Origin: Limnomonas spitsbergensis
Lineage: Eukaryota; Chlorophyta; Chlorophyceae; Chlamydomonadales
DNA length: 64,000 nucleotides
Direction of reading: 5' to 3'
Assembly: GCA_037349105.1 (NCBI GenBank)
Contig: JAYJMM010000041.1
Location: 6,322,501-6,386,500 of the forward strand
Positions 1-13,600 of the stretch are shown one piece after another. Positions within the stretch are counted from its first letter, which is position 1; each line of letters starts with the position of its first letter. Under the pieces are notes generated by a model. It was not told the DNA's origin, did not search any database, and was given only the letters and a program-made list of their open reading frames with translations. The position numbers and the translations under genes are program-made.

Positions 1-1595
1 GCGATGCTTCGGTCCATATTCGACTGTTTTACGGTGCAACACAAACCGACGTGCGTTACACCCAAGTCCCTTTACGGTGTCAGAGCCTAACACTGCTCAA
101 CAAGGATGTGTAAAGATAATGACTTTTTTTCTATAGGTGATGTACGGTATTGTCATTACAAATGTACAGCCAAGTGTGGACAACTCATACAGAATAGGTC
201 TGACTTCTGGGCCTGACTAGGCAAATGGTTTGATTTGTTTGGCTTGACCCCCCCGGTGGTTTTATTTTGTTTGCTCGTGGGGGCTATTGCGCAAACAAAC
301 ATATGTGTGATCACCATTTCTCTGTTTAATGACATTTCACCCCTGGGCCTTGCTCGTCAGCAAGGCTCAGCCACGTGGGTGCCCAACAGTGAAGTTGGCA
401 GAAGGAAACTAAATGTGATTGCTGTCTCTTTGTCTGTGTATTTTATATCGTGTGTGGTGTTTAGAGGTCTGTACCAGTTTCCTTTTGTCCCGAGCGCCGT
501 GTGAGCGGTGTGACTTAACCAGTTTTCTTCAATAGCCCGAGCGCCGTGTGACGGTCTCCTTTCGTTTCTAAGCCACCTTGTAATTGTAACAGTCCATGAG
601 TCACGATTTGCGTCATTTCAAATCCCAGCGCCCTTGATGTATTGGTGTTTTTCTGCTTCGGAGTCACAAAATGTGAGGCTGCTGGCCGCCCCTTGAAAAC
701 CTGATAGCACAGAACCAGGCTTTCCTCCTCTAGTTCTTCCTATGATCACACTGTGGCTTCATGATACCAATACCATGTGATTACCTAAGAGTATGGACAT
801 CATATCACTTAAAAGTTAAGCCTTACGTCCTCGCTTAGGTCTACCATATAATTCAATTATCACACATGTGTACAAAGCTGCCCTTTGGGCTTAGGGCAAA
901 GACTCGCAGCCTAAAGCTTTGAGACATGTAAAACCTATGAACAACTCGAATGTTAAAGCGGAAGGCCACTCGGAACTTTTGCTCTTCCATCTCCTAAGGA
1001 AATCACAGCACACAGTAATCCATCCCTTTGGTCAAACATGGGGGCTATTTCCCAGTTGAGACATGACACCAGATAGATCTTGCCTTGGATGGGCCCTTGA
1101 TCTCAAAGAGCCTGGCCAGATCCTCCTCCTTGCCTAGCTGCTTCTCCATAAACTCACCACTGAGCCACCAATGTTACCCCGTGCTTTGCTTGCCATCTCA
1201 AGTGGCCTTGCTCGTCCACATGGCCTATTGGCCTCCCCTATGAGGTCTTGACTTTTGAGGGTTGAACCCCGCCGAGCGCGAAATATTAGGCTCCTGCAGA
1301 CGTTGACCAACAAGGAGGCATTTGGAAAATGTACGCCCTGATTAGCTCCTGGCCTTAAGTTTCCGGTACTCGGGCTAGACCCGGTCGCTTTCAAAACAAT
1401 GGCGTACCGATCAGTTCACCGGCCATTCGACAGTCTTCAACTAACTGAGCTCGAATTCTGAATCGATCCTTCTTTCCAAAATTCCCTATCCAGAAATAAT
1501 CCCTCTCGCATGGTGTTGAAGTCGACAGTGCTTCTAAGTACCAATAAAACGATCTCTGCCTGAAGCCGCACAGAGGTAGCCCGTTGCCCGAAATA
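1..1595. other. 5' flank without recognisable gene
   Basis: No convincing exon is visible. Short open frames have no recognisable domain and no phase-compatible splice sites. The segment around 235-420 (a CCCCCGGTGG block, then CAAGGCTCAGCCACGTGGGTGCCC) is weakly similar to sequence near 31340-31380, so part of it may be dispersed repeat. It should contain the SEC15 promoter, but I see no clear TATA box or other element I can defend. Confidence 0.5.
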
Positions 1596-1694
1596 ATGGA
1601 CACGAAAGCAGTGGACGATAAGGGTCCTGGAGACGACGGCCACGTCCGGTCGCTGGTAGAGGCTTGCCTCACCTCGAATGACCTAAATCCAGTG
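1596..1694 (+). CDS. SEC15: SEC15 exon 1 (residues 1-33)
   Basis: Starts at the ATG at 1596 (context aaataATGG) and ends before donor gtgcgt at 1695, phase 0. It encodes an acidic start and the segment GHVRSLVEACLTSNDLNPV, which fits the weakly conserved N-terminus of SEC15 (compare GPMVRHAFEMGRPEPLVHQL in plants, from memory). Chosen because it is open, has a consensus donor and joins exon 2 in frame. A further upstream exon cannot be excluded. Confidence 0.55.
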
Positions 1695-4600
1695 GTGCGT
1701 TTTCATGGCCATGCCATGGCGTTTCGCATGGTGACATGAAACATCGTGCATGGCATGCTGCATGCATGCATCGACACCAGAAATGTCCCACAAGCGGCAT
1801 CTCAGTGATCTCCAGTGAAATCCACGCACAGCACCTGCTGCCCCTGCCCTTGCCGCTTCCCCTCACAGCTCCGACTGATCCTCGACAGCGAAACCAACCC
1901 GGCCGGCCAGCTGACCACCATGGGCATGGGCATGCCCGGCGAGCTCGAACCGCCATCCGCGGCATCGGTCGCAGCTGACCGCTGGGCCATGGTAGAGACC
2001 ATCCAGACCTGCCTTGAGGCCGTTGCGTCGGATCAGGACCGACTGATCCTCGAGGTGTGCAGCTCCAACGCGCTGCAGATCGCCCACTGCGTTTCGGAGC
2101 TGTCCGGTATGCAGGCGGCAGCGCAAGACCTCCAAGTATTGCTGGCGGATGGCAACGGGGCGCTACAGGTGCGGGACGGACGGAGCGGGCGGTGAGGCCT
2201 GCTGGCCCGGGCACGATGCCGCGCTCGCGCCCACTCTGCGACTCTCTCTCCCCACACAAAAAAGGATGAAGATGGGCAAGAGGCTCCAGGTATCATGCTG
2301 CAGGTCTCAAGCACCAAAGTATAAGAGGATCATGCAACCCTCCTCCAGGGACCTTGAAATGTCCACCCTTTACCCCCACCTTCCACCCCACCTTCTGCCC
2401 CATCCCCCCACCCTCCACCCCCGCCCCTCCTCCCATGCCTCCCTTGAAAGTTTGCGGGAGCGGCCCTGCTGGGCAGTGCTGAGAGCCTGAGCGAGCTGGT
2501 CGGGGTGCAGAGCAACGTCGTGAGCGGGATCGCGGCGGTGGCGGGCACGCAGGCGCTGCTGGGGGCCTGCCTGGAGGCCGGCACACTCATCGAGGCGGGA
2601 CGGCTGTACCACGCGCTGCTGCTGCTGGAGAGGATCAACAGCGGGCCACTGGGTGGGCTAGGCGGGTGGGGGGTGGGCACTTGTGGGCCAGCTAGTGATG
2701 GTTTGGTTATGGTTTGAGTTATGAGAGACCCAGCTAGATCCCAGTTCAGGGAGACCCAGCTAGATCCCAGTTCAGGGAGATCCAGCTAGATATGGTCTTG
2801 TCCGAATCTGCTTTTAAACTCTTCCCTCCTGAAATTCACCGCAGCGACGATGCTGGATCTTCTATCGTCTGGATCACGTCCACAGCCACAGAACCTGGCT
2901 GGTGCTTACAGCCCCTCGTCAGACGGGAGGCTGGGCAGGACGGAGGGTCAGCCGCAGCAACAACAGCATTCCTCGCCAACCAGCAAGAGCGCGTCCGCCG
3001 CTGCCGCTGCCGCGTCCTTATCTATGCGTGCGTTCTTCCAGGGCCTTTTGGCTGAGCTCAAGGCGGCGGCAGAGCAGGTGGCGGTGTTGGAGTTCAACTC
3101 ATGGCTGGTGAGGATTAAGCTTTCTTGCCCTTCCAGGGTTGTATAGGTTAGTGTTTGCATCTTTTAGGGTGCAGATTTGTAGGGTTTACGGTTATGGGGT
3201 ATTAGGTTAAATTGTAATCGAATTTGGGGTTTATGTGATATTACTGATGTACTGATATCGCTTAGGGATCATGGTATAAGGGTTAAGGGTTATATGTGTT
3301 ACTTAAAAGGCCTAGGGTTGACGGTTTATGGTAGCAGGGTTGAGGGCTCATGGTAGCAGGGATACCAGGGCCAGTGCCGTGTACGGAAGGTTCAGAGATT
3401 AGGGCTGCAAATAAAGTATGGCAAATGGAGTGCGCTATTAGTGCATGGGACTGCACGCCCGCTTCGCTCTTGCGCTTGCATCATGGCTGCTCTCCCTGCC
3501 CCCTGCTGCCATGCAGGTGCTGGCCCGTGTGCTGGCGCAGCGTGTAGGGATGCGTGCGATACGTCGGGCCGCGATAGCCAGGCGCCTGGATGAGGACCTG
3601 GTCCGCGAGCGTAAGCTCATGATGGGCCTCCTGGCATCTGGCAGGTACTGGATTGGAACTGGGGCGCTTAAGGGCGATGGGATACTGTGTGTGTGTTTGT
3701 GTGTGTTATTTTCTGGTATCCAGTAGGCACTGGGTCCATTCATGGAGATGACACATGGTATGTGTGCATGTGTGTTATTTCCTGGCATCTGGCAGAAAAT
3801 GGGGCCATTGAGGGAGATGACACATGGTGTGTGTGTATGTGTGTTATTTCCTGACATCTGGCAGATTAAATACAGGTCAGGTGCTCTGAGATCCAGGCAA
3901 GCAGCTGTTAAATGCAAGCCAGGCGCTCTGAGATCCAGGCAAACAGCTATTAAATGCAAGCCAGGCGCTCTGAGATCCAGGCAAACAGCTATTAAATGCA
4001 AGCCAGGCGCTCTGAGATCCAGGCAAGCAGCTGTTAAATGCAAGCCAGGTGCTCTGAGATCCAGGCAAGCAGCTGTTAAATGCAAGCCAGGCGCTCTGAG
4101 ATCCAGGCAAACAGCTGTTAAATGCAGGCCAGGTGCTCTGAGATCCAGGCAAGCAGCTGTTAAATGCAAGCCAGGCGCTCTGAGATCCAGGCAAACAGCT
4201 ATTAAATGCAAGCCAGGCGCTCTGAGAGCCAGGCAAGCAGCTGTTAAATGCAAGCCAGGCGCTCTGAGAGCCAGGCAAACAGCTATTAAATGCAGGCCAG
4301 GTGCTCTGAGATCCAGGCAGGCAGCTGTTAAATGCAGGCCAGGTGCTCTGAGATCCAGGCAAACAGCTGTTAAATGCAAGCCAGGCGCTCTGAGATCCAG
4401 GCAAACAGCTATTAAATGCAGGCCAGGTGCTCTGAGATCCAGGCAAACAGCTGTTAAATGCTGGCCAGGCGCTCTGAGAGCCAGGCAAACAGCTATTAAA
4501 TGCAGGCCAGGTGCTCTGAGATCCAGGCAGGCAGCTGTTAAATGCAGGCCAGGTGCTCTGAGATCCAGGCAAACAGCTGTTAAATGCAAGCCAGGCGCTC

Positions 4601-7600
4601 TGAGATCCAGGCAAACAGCTATTAAATGCAGGCCAGGTGCTCTGAGATCCAGGCAAACAGCTGTTAAATGCAGGCCAGATGCTCTGAGATCCAGGCAAAC
4701 AGCTGTTAAATGCAGGCCAGGCGCTCTGAGATCCAGGCAAACAGTTGTGAAATGCAGGCCAGGTGCTCTGAGATCCAGGCAAACAGCTGTTAAATGCAGG
4801 CCAGGTGCTCTGTGATCCAGGCAAACAGCTGTTAAATGCAGGCCAGGTGCTCTGAGATCCAGGCAAACAGCTGTGAAACGCAGGCCAGGTGCTCTGAGAT
4901 CCAGGCAAACAGCTGTTAAATGCAGGCCAGGCGCTCTGAGATCCAGGCAAACAGCTGTTAAATACAGGCCAGGCGCTCTGAGAGCCAGGCAAACAGCTGT
5001 TAAATGCAGGCCAGGCGCTCTGAGATACAGGCAAACAGCTGAAAGATGCAGGCCAGGTGCTCTGAGATCCAGGCAGGCAGCTGTTAAATGCAGGCCAGGT
5101 GCTCTGAGATCCAGGCAAGCAGCTGAAAGAATCAGGAAAGCCACTATCTATTTAAATGAATGGGCTCTCCTAGATATATGCTAGGGCCTCAGGTCTCAGC
5201 AATTGGCCCTGATATCCAGACCTTTCGATTTTATACCTGATCTTGCAGCACTTAGGTCCAGGCCAGCCACCCTTGGGTCGAAACAAGCGGCTCTTTGATA
5301 TAGGTCAAACACTTGTATATAGAAAAATGCTCTTGTGTCCATGCTAACTGTCACATATCCCATTGTTGGGGGGTAAAGCGACCCTAAACCCTAAAACCTG
5401 ATCCCTAACCCTTATCCCTTGATCCGAACCCAGGGACGTTCAAGAGGTTGCGGGAAAAGTGGCAGTGACGCCCTTGTCGGGGAAAGTGGGCCTAACCTGA
5501 ACCCTGTAACCTAATTATATTCCCTACTAACCTTAACCCATACCCAGGGATGTGCGGGAGGTTGCAGGAAAGGTGGCGGTGACGCCCCTGCGGCTGGACC
5601 TTAAGAGGGACGGCGTTGCGGGTACCTGCCCGGGGGTGGACGCGGCAGCGGCGGCACGCGGCATGGGGCGGGCGGCTGTGGTCGGTGCTCTCTCGGATAC
5701 CGCAGAGACTGAGGCTGCGGCAGCCCCTGCACGCAAGGAGCGGCCGACGGGCAGGTGCGCGGATGTAGGGCGGGTGACAGGCATGTGTGTGGCATGGGGC
5801 GGGCGATAGGCAGGTGAGTGTGATGGGGCAAGCAGCTGTGTTCGGGTTGCTGACAAATGGGCCCCCCCTCATGACATTCCTCGTACAAAATCCCCCCCTC
5901 CCCCCCCCTTCTTCATATTTCACATTTGAAATCTCCCCCCGTCATATGTCACCACTCTGACATCTCCGCTGTCTATGTTTCTATTGACATTTCACCCCAT
6001 TTTGCTTAACAGGACAAGCAAATCAGGTACCTTGCACACCTGAATTATTTTGCATGCATCCCCCCCCTTTCCCCTCATTATGTTGCTTTGGAATACCCCC
6101 CTCGCCTCCCTCCTGATATTCCAGATCCTGCACCTTTCAACGGGAAACATTATCCTGGGGTCATTCCCCCCCCTATATTTACATTTCGAAATCTCCCCTC
6201 CTGATATTGTACATTTAATATTTCCCTCACCCTTCTGATAATGCACATTTGATAGCTCCCTTCCCCTCCTGATATTTCACATCTAAACATTCCTCCCCCT
6301 CCTGACATTTCACATTTGAAATCTTCCCTTCCAGTCTTATAATAATTCACATTTGAAATGTCCTGCACCCCTTGATATTCCACATTTGAAATGTCCCTTC
6401 CCCTCCTGATATTTCACATTTGGAATCTCCCTTTCCATCTTGATATTTCACATTTGAAATCTTCCATACCCCGTTCCAATTCACATTTGAAATTCCCTAC
6501 CTCCCCCTTCTTGATATTTCACATATTGAAATCTTCATTCCCAGCCTGATAATTCACCTTTGAAATCTACCCTACCCCTTGATATTTCATATTTGAAATC
6601 TACCCCCTCTTCATATGCCACCACCCCGACATGTCCCCTCTCTAGTACTCTATTGGTATTTTTTCCCAATTCACACACACAGTATGTCAGGTAGCTACTA
6701 AAATCTAAGTAACCAGACCTCATCTCCTCTCTTGATATTTCACCCCCCTCTGACACCGTCCCTTCCCCCCCCCTAAGTACCCTACCCCTTAATATTTCAC
6801 ATTTAAAATCTCTCCCCACCCTATTCATATTTCACCCCCCTCATATCCTTTTCTGGCCCAAGGCGTCGAGACCGAGGTCCGGCCTCGCAGAAGGAGCTCC
6901 CCCCCGCCAGCACCCACAGCAGCGGGATCCCGTCTGCTTCCGCCTTCACTGCCCCGCCCGACGTGCCTTTGCTCCTCATCGGCCAGCCACAGGCGGCCCT
7001 CCGCGAAGTCCTGATCTGGCAGCGGCAGCGCAGACAGCAGGTAGATCCAGGGGGCAAATCAACAGCACTTGGCTGGGAAGCATGCCTGGGTTTGCCATAG
7101 CAGCAGCAACAGGGTGTTATTGCTCCTGATCGGCCAGCCCCAGGCGGCCGTCCTGATATGGCAGCGACAGCGCAGGCAGGACGTAGATCCAGGGGGCAAA
7201 TAAGCAGCGCATGGGCTAGGAGGCAGGCCCGGGTGCCGGACAACAGCAGCAGAGGTTAGGGGTTAAGGTGCCCTTGCTTTGCAGATGGTGGGACAGCAGC
7301 AAGGGCATCCTGCTGCTGCTGCCCCCCCAGGCGGCTCTCTGCGAGGTGTTCACTGGGCAGCGGCAGCAGACACAAAACGTTGTTTGTGCATACACTGCCT
7401 CTCCTTTCGTAGCACAGGTGTTTTATAGGAAGCTGCCGACGTTAAAATCAGAATGAATGAATCATCATAATTTCATGTGTGAGACGCTCACCATTGCATG
7501 AAGAAAGTCTGTATGGGTGGTGGCTTCAACGCTGCCATCAAAAAAACAGAACTGTACCCCCCCGGAAATTCAAATGGACCCTAAACCCTTGAAACGCCAA

Positions 7601-10600
7601 ATCACAAAAAAATGCGTAGGTCAAGCAGCAGCAGCAGGCTGGTAGTCAGGCCCGGGTGCTGGACAGCAGCAGCAGCAGCCGGGTGCTGTTGCCGATTTCC
7701 CCGACTGAGGCACCGGGCCTGCCGGCGTCTGCCCTGTCAAGCGACAGCGTCATGGGGCTGCTGCACGGCTTCGACCTGTCAGGCCTCCTACGCTGCGTAC
7801 ACGTTCACAAGGTGTGTGTTTGTGGGCAATGGCACAGGTTCGGGTAACACCACAAGGATTCGGGGGGAAGGCAGGGTCATGGGGCTGCTGCATGGCTTTG
7901 ACCTGTCGGGCCTGCTGCGCTGCGTCCACATGCACAAGGTGGGGTGGTGGTGGTAAATATTGGGATATATCACAAGGAGTCGGGGGGAGGGAAGCGTCAT
8001 GGGGCTGCTGCATGGCGTTATCACAATGAGTGTGTGTGTGGGGGTAGGGTTCGGGGTTTATCGCACTTAGTGTAAGGGGGGTAGGGTTTGGGGTTTATCA
8101 CAATGCGCCAGGGGTGTAGAGTCCGGGTTCATCACAAGGAGTGGGGTGGGATTAAGGTTTGGGTTGTATCACAAGGAGTAAGGGGGGGTAGGGTTCAGGG
8201 TTTATGACAACGAGTGAGGGGGGGGGGGGGGGGGGGGGTTATCACAAGGAGTGGGGGGGTAGGGTTCAGGTTTTATCACAAGGAGTGGGGGAGTAGGGTT
8301 CAGGGTTTATCACAAGGAGTGGGGGGGGTAGGGTTCAGGGTTTGTCACAATGGCTGAAGGGGGTAGGGTTCAGGGTTTGTCACAAGGAGTGGGGGGGGTA
8401 GGGTTCAGGGTTTATGACAAGGAATGGGGGGGGGTAGGGTTTATCACAAGGAGTGGGGGGGGGTAGGGTCCGGGGTTTATGACAAGGAGTGTGGGGGGGT
8501 AGGGTCCGGGGTTTATGACAAGGAGTGGGGGAGGAGGGGGCAGTGTCATGGGGCTGCTACACGGCTTAGACCTCTCGGGCCTGGTGCGCTGCTTCTACGT
8601 GCACATGTGTGTGTGGGGTGGGGGGGAGGCAGTGTCATTTGGCTGCCCTATGGCTTATCGGGCCTGCTGGATGTGTCCATGCCTCTGTTTATACCTATCA
8701 TAATTAAGGGAAAGGATCAGGTGAACCTGAAGTTGTGGGGGAGGAGGGCAGATTATGGGGCCTTCTACACCGCCCATCACAGGTTTTGACGGATTATATG
8801 ACCAAGGTAGCATGATACGGAACAATACGACACGATACGGCACATATTAAGCTGGATTGTACTGCCAATGTAGTACGATATGACATGTTACGGCATAGGT
8901 TAAGCCGGATTTACTACCAAGGTAGTACGATGCAGCACAAGTTGAGCTGGATTGTACTACGAAGGTAGTACGATATGGCACTGGTTTAAGCAGATTGTAC
9001 TGCCTCTGTAGCACGATTTGGCACGGTTCGGCGCAGGTTAAGCCAGATTGTACTACCAAGGTAGCACCGTGCGGCACATATTCAGCCGGATTACTCTACC
9101 ATGCGTCTGCCGCATGCTTTTATTCACGAGGTATTCCTGCATTTAAACTTCAAACCTCAAGCCCTAATATCTAAGGATCGACCCTGATACCCTTACCCCT
9201 CAACCCTTTACCCTCACACTGCTGTCGCTACGTTGTACGCGCCTGTTCGCCCTGCGCTTGCAATAGGTCAACGGTCGGCTGCTCAAGTTCCGCGAGTATT
9301 ACCTGGAGCAGCGTCGGCTGCAGGTCACCAACGACCTGGAGCTGCCGCACAATTTCCTAGAGACTTACCAATCCTACTTGGCGCAGGTACATGTGTTAGG
9401 TTTACGGTTTAGGGTTTAAGGTTTCAATGCAACCTAAACCCTAGCCCCAGTCCTACTTGGCGCATTTACATGTGTGCAGTCAATTAGTCGTACTGATCAG
9501 TGCAATGGGTTATTGTAAGGATTTGGATGGTGGCGGGAGAGCCGTTGGTGTGGGCATGGTAGCTCGAGCCATGTGGGCTTAACCTGTGCCTGATCGTGCA
9601 AGATAGTGCTACCATGGTAGCTTAGCCCTGCTTAGTCTGTGCCGTACTGTATCATTGTAGTACCGTACCGTAGCGTGCTACCTTGGCAGTCGAATCCGGC
9701 TTCACCCGTGCCATATCATGTGCTGCCTTGGTACTGAAATTTGTTCCTGACGCAGGTACTTGTGAGCATTCAAGCTGATCATGTGAAGTGGGTTACTGTG
9801 CGGATATAGATGGTGCCCCACCCATCATAATGGCGGGGAAGGCATAGGCGTGGGCATGGTAGCTCAAGCCGCCTAAACCTCTGCCTTATCATGCCTTATC
9901 GTGCTACCATGGTAGATTTACCCTGCTTAATGTGCAGAACTGTAGTGCAGTATTGTACCGTAGTACTGTACCGTACCACACAATACTATGGTACAATAAT
10001 GTACCATAGTAATGGATGGTACTGCTGCCAGTGTGCCGTAGTGTACTGTACCGTAGTACTGTACCGTACCGTACCGTACCATACCGCAGCGTGCTACCTT
10101 GGCAGTCTAATCCGGCCTAACTCATGCCGTGTCGTGCTTCCTTGCGGGTGGGCGCCTGAGTTGACAGTAGGATCAGTTGACTGCCAGTGTGCCCTCCTTG
10201 CATGCCACACCCTGCTTGAATCAAGAGCCCCCTGATCCCCTTGTGGCTGCCTCTTCTGCTCCTATTGCTGTTGCTGCTGCCCCTGCCAACGTTGCTGCTT
10301 CTGTTCCTATTGCCGTTGCTGCTGCCCCTGCCGACATTGCTGCTTCTGCTCCTATTGCTGTTGCTGCTGCCCCTGCCGACGTTGCTGCTTCTGCTCCTGT
10401 TGCTGTTGCTGCTGCCCCTGCCAACGTTGCTGCTTCTGCTCCTATTGCTGTTGCTGCTGCCCCTGCCAACGTTGCTGCTTCTGCTCCTATTGCTGTTGCT
10501 GCTGCCCCTGCCAACGTTGCTGCTTCTGCTCCTATTGCTGTTGCTGCTGCCCCTGCCGACGTTGCTGCTTCTGCTCCTATTGCTGTTGTTGCTGCCCCTG

Positions 10601-13600
10601 CCGACGTTGCTGCTTCTGCTCCTATTGCTGTTGCTGCTGCCCCTGCCAACGTTGCTGCTTCTGCTCCTATTGCTGTTGCTGCTGCCCCTGCCGACGTTGC
10701 TGCTTCTGCTCCTATTGCTGTTGCTGCTGCCCCTGCCGACGTTGCTGCTTCTGCTCCTATTGCTGTTGCTGCTGCCCCTGCCGACGTTGCTGCTTCTGCT
10801 CCTATTGCTGTTGCTGCTGCCCCTGCCGACGTTGCTGCTTCTGCTCCTATTGCTGTTGCTGCTGCCCCTGCCAACGTTGCTGCTTCTGCTCCTATTGCTG
10901 TTGCTGCTGCCCCTGCCAACGTTGCTGCTTCTGCTCCTATTGCTGTTGCTGCTGCCCCTGCCGACGTTGCTGCTTCTGCTCCTATTGCTGTTGCTGCTGC
11001 CCCTGCCGACGTTGCTGCTTCTGCTCCTATTGCTGTTGCTGCTGCCCCTGCCGACGTTGCTGCTTCTGCTCCTGTTGCTGTTGCTGCTGCCCCTGCCAAC
11101 GTTGCTGCTTCTGCTCCTATTGCTGTTGCTGCTGCCCCTGCCAACGTTGCTGCTTCTGCTCCTATTGCTGTTGCTGCTGCCCCTGCCGACGTTGCTGCTT
11201 CTGCTCCTATTGCTGTTGCTGCTGCCCCTGCCAGGTGGCGGGTTTCTTCGTTGTGGAGAGCTTTGTGGAGCAGATGGTTCCGGAGCTCAACACGCAAGAA
11301 CAGGTAAGCAGGCTGCACAACGCTTCAAACTGCAAATGTGCAGACAGCGATGATTCAGACGGAAACGCTTCAAATCTCAACAGTGTTCATAATAATGCCT
11401 TTTGGTTGATATGCTACAAACTGTAACGTTTCAAATCACAACATTTTAAATCTAAATATTTCAAATTGCAACGCTTCAAACTGCAAGGACACAAAACTGT
11501 TTAAAACCGCAATATGTTTCAAATCACAAACTTGCCAACAAGAATGTTTCAAATTGCATCAGTACAACGCTTCAAACTGCAATATGCACAAACCTAAACC
11601 AATTGTGGAGCGAGGCAACGCATACATTTGCCTTTCATGATGGAGGGTTCAGGGTTTAAAGTTCAGGGTTTGGGGTTCAGGGTTTAGGGTTTATATTTTA
11701 TGAAGGGTCGTCCCATCTTGCATCCCACTATCCCACATCGCTGTTGATCCGAGAGCCCCCCTTACCCCCTGGTCGAAGCTGCATCTGCTGCTACTTCTGC
11801 AATATCTGTCACCTCTGTTGCTGTCTCCAACACTGTTGCCCCTGTTACTTTAGCCGACACCCCTCCTGGCCAGAGAGCCCCCCTTGTCCCCTTGTGCGGC
11901 CCCCCCTTCTGCTGCTGCTTCTAATGCTGCATTCGCTGTTGTATCTGCTGCTACTGTTGCCAAGCTGCTGATACTGCCTCTGCCAACACCGCTGCCTCTT
12001 GCTTTCAATGATGCTGCTGCTGCCAACGTCGCTGCTGCTGCAAACGCTGCTGTCTATGCCCAATTCTGCCCATGCTACCCCTGCGAACGCCGCTGCCTCT
12101 TGCTTTCAATGCTGCTGCTGCTGCTGCCAACGCCGCTGCTTACGCCAATTCTGCGGTTGCTACCCCTGTGAACGCCGCTTCCTCTTGCTTTTAATATTGC
12201 TGCTGCTTCTGACAACGCTGTTGCTGCTGCTGCTGCTGCTTATGCTGCTGCTGCTCCTGCTGCTACGTATGCTGCTGCTACTGCTGCTACTGCTGCTTAT
12301 GCTGTTGTTGCTGTTGCTGCTTATGCTAGTGCTGCTCCTGTTGCTCCTGCTCAGATGGCCCTGCTCTGGGAGGGTGCCGCCACCTCATGGAAGGACAGCC
12401 TGGAGGGAGCCATGGAGGGGGTGCGCTCCGCATCCATCATGGTGCTGCTCAAAGTGAGTCGGCCCAACCGTCTCCGACCCCCTCCCCCCCACACCCCCAC
12501 ACCCGCACGCTCCCACTTGCCTCCGCCCACTTGCTTTTGAGGGGGTGCGCTCCGCATTCATTATGGTGCTGCTCAAAGTGCGTCGGCCCAACCACCCTGG
12601 CCTATTTCCCATGCCCAGATGCTCTTACTTTCCCTGGCCCACTTGCTTTTGATGGGTTGTGCTCCGCATACATCATGGTGCTGCTCAAAGTGCGTCGGCC
12701 CAACCACCTCGCCCCCCCCCCCCTCCCCTTGCCCGCACGATCTTGCTCGCCCCCGGCCCCGCTCGCCCCGACCTAATTGCAACCGAAGGGCTGCTCCGCA
12801 TGTACCGTGGTGTTGTTCAAGGCGAGTGTGGCTATCCACCCTGGCCCATTCCCGCCCGCACGCCCTGCTCGCACCTTGCAGGCTTCAAGCAGGCCCCATG
12901 CAGGGTTCATACAAGCCCTTGCAGGCTTCAATCAGGCCATATGCAGGACCCATACAAGCCCCATGCAAGATTCAAGCAGGCCCCATGCAGGACCCATACA
13001 AGCCCCATGCAGGCTTCAAGCAGGCCCCATGCAGGCCAAATGCAAGCCCCATGCAAGCCCCAATCAAGACCTTTGCAGGCCACATGCGAGACCCATGCAG
13101 GCTTCAGCATGCACAGCATTTGGCTGCATGGGAATCTCTGACACATCCTTGCCCCCCCCCCCCCCCCTCTTTTGCTGTCTGCAGGATTTCGTTTTGCTTA
13201 CATGCGCTGCCCTCGAAAGCTGTGGGTACGCAACGGCACCTGTCGAGGTGCGTCAGGATCTCCTTTCCAGTGCCCATTTGCTAATTTGTTGACATCTTAA
13301 AATGTTGCTTCAATCGACCATGCCTTAATTGTGGGACCCTTTGATATATGTTTCCCTAAAACCTAAACACTTAACCCTAAATTCTAAACCCTGACACTAA
13401 ACTCTTAACCCTAAAGCCTGTACTCTTTACTCTCTGCTGTACCATGGAGGCGATGCCTCTTGCGTGTGTGTGTGTGTGGGGGGGGTGCTATCTATCCAGG
13501 CACTTGTGTGTGTGTGTGTGTGGGGGGGGTGCTGTCTATCCAGGCACTTGTGTGTGTGTGTGTGTGGGGGGGTGCTGTCTATCCAGGCACTTGTGTGTGT

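Noticed and set aside
3438..5144. Long minus-strand frames (CLDLRAPGLHLTAV and CLPGSQSTWPAFNS repeats)
   Set aside because: Translations of the 42-bp minisatellite; the exon structure of SEC15 on the plus strand explains the region.
6821..7243. Minus-strand 140-codon frame over SEC15 exon 7
   Set aside because: The plus strand has a phase-matched exon with echoed edges here; the minus frame has no recognisable motif.
7667..7811. Longer SEC15 exon 8 beginning after the CAGCAGCAG run at 7678
   Set aside because: It fits only if exon 7 is skipped. Exon 7 is phase-compatible and has downstream echoes, so the shorter exon starting at 7710 is preferred, though not proven.
10177..11353. Ala/Pro/Val-rich or Leu-rich repeat proteins of about 370 codons, possibly signal-peptide or surface proteins
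   Set aside because: Three plus frames and one minus frame are all open because the 45-bp unit has no stops. The array ends exactly at a 3' splice site and joins exon 10 in the wrong frame.
12928..13146. Small Trp/Gly-rich minus frame
   Set aside because: Follows the CATGCAGG repeat; no codon or domain signal.
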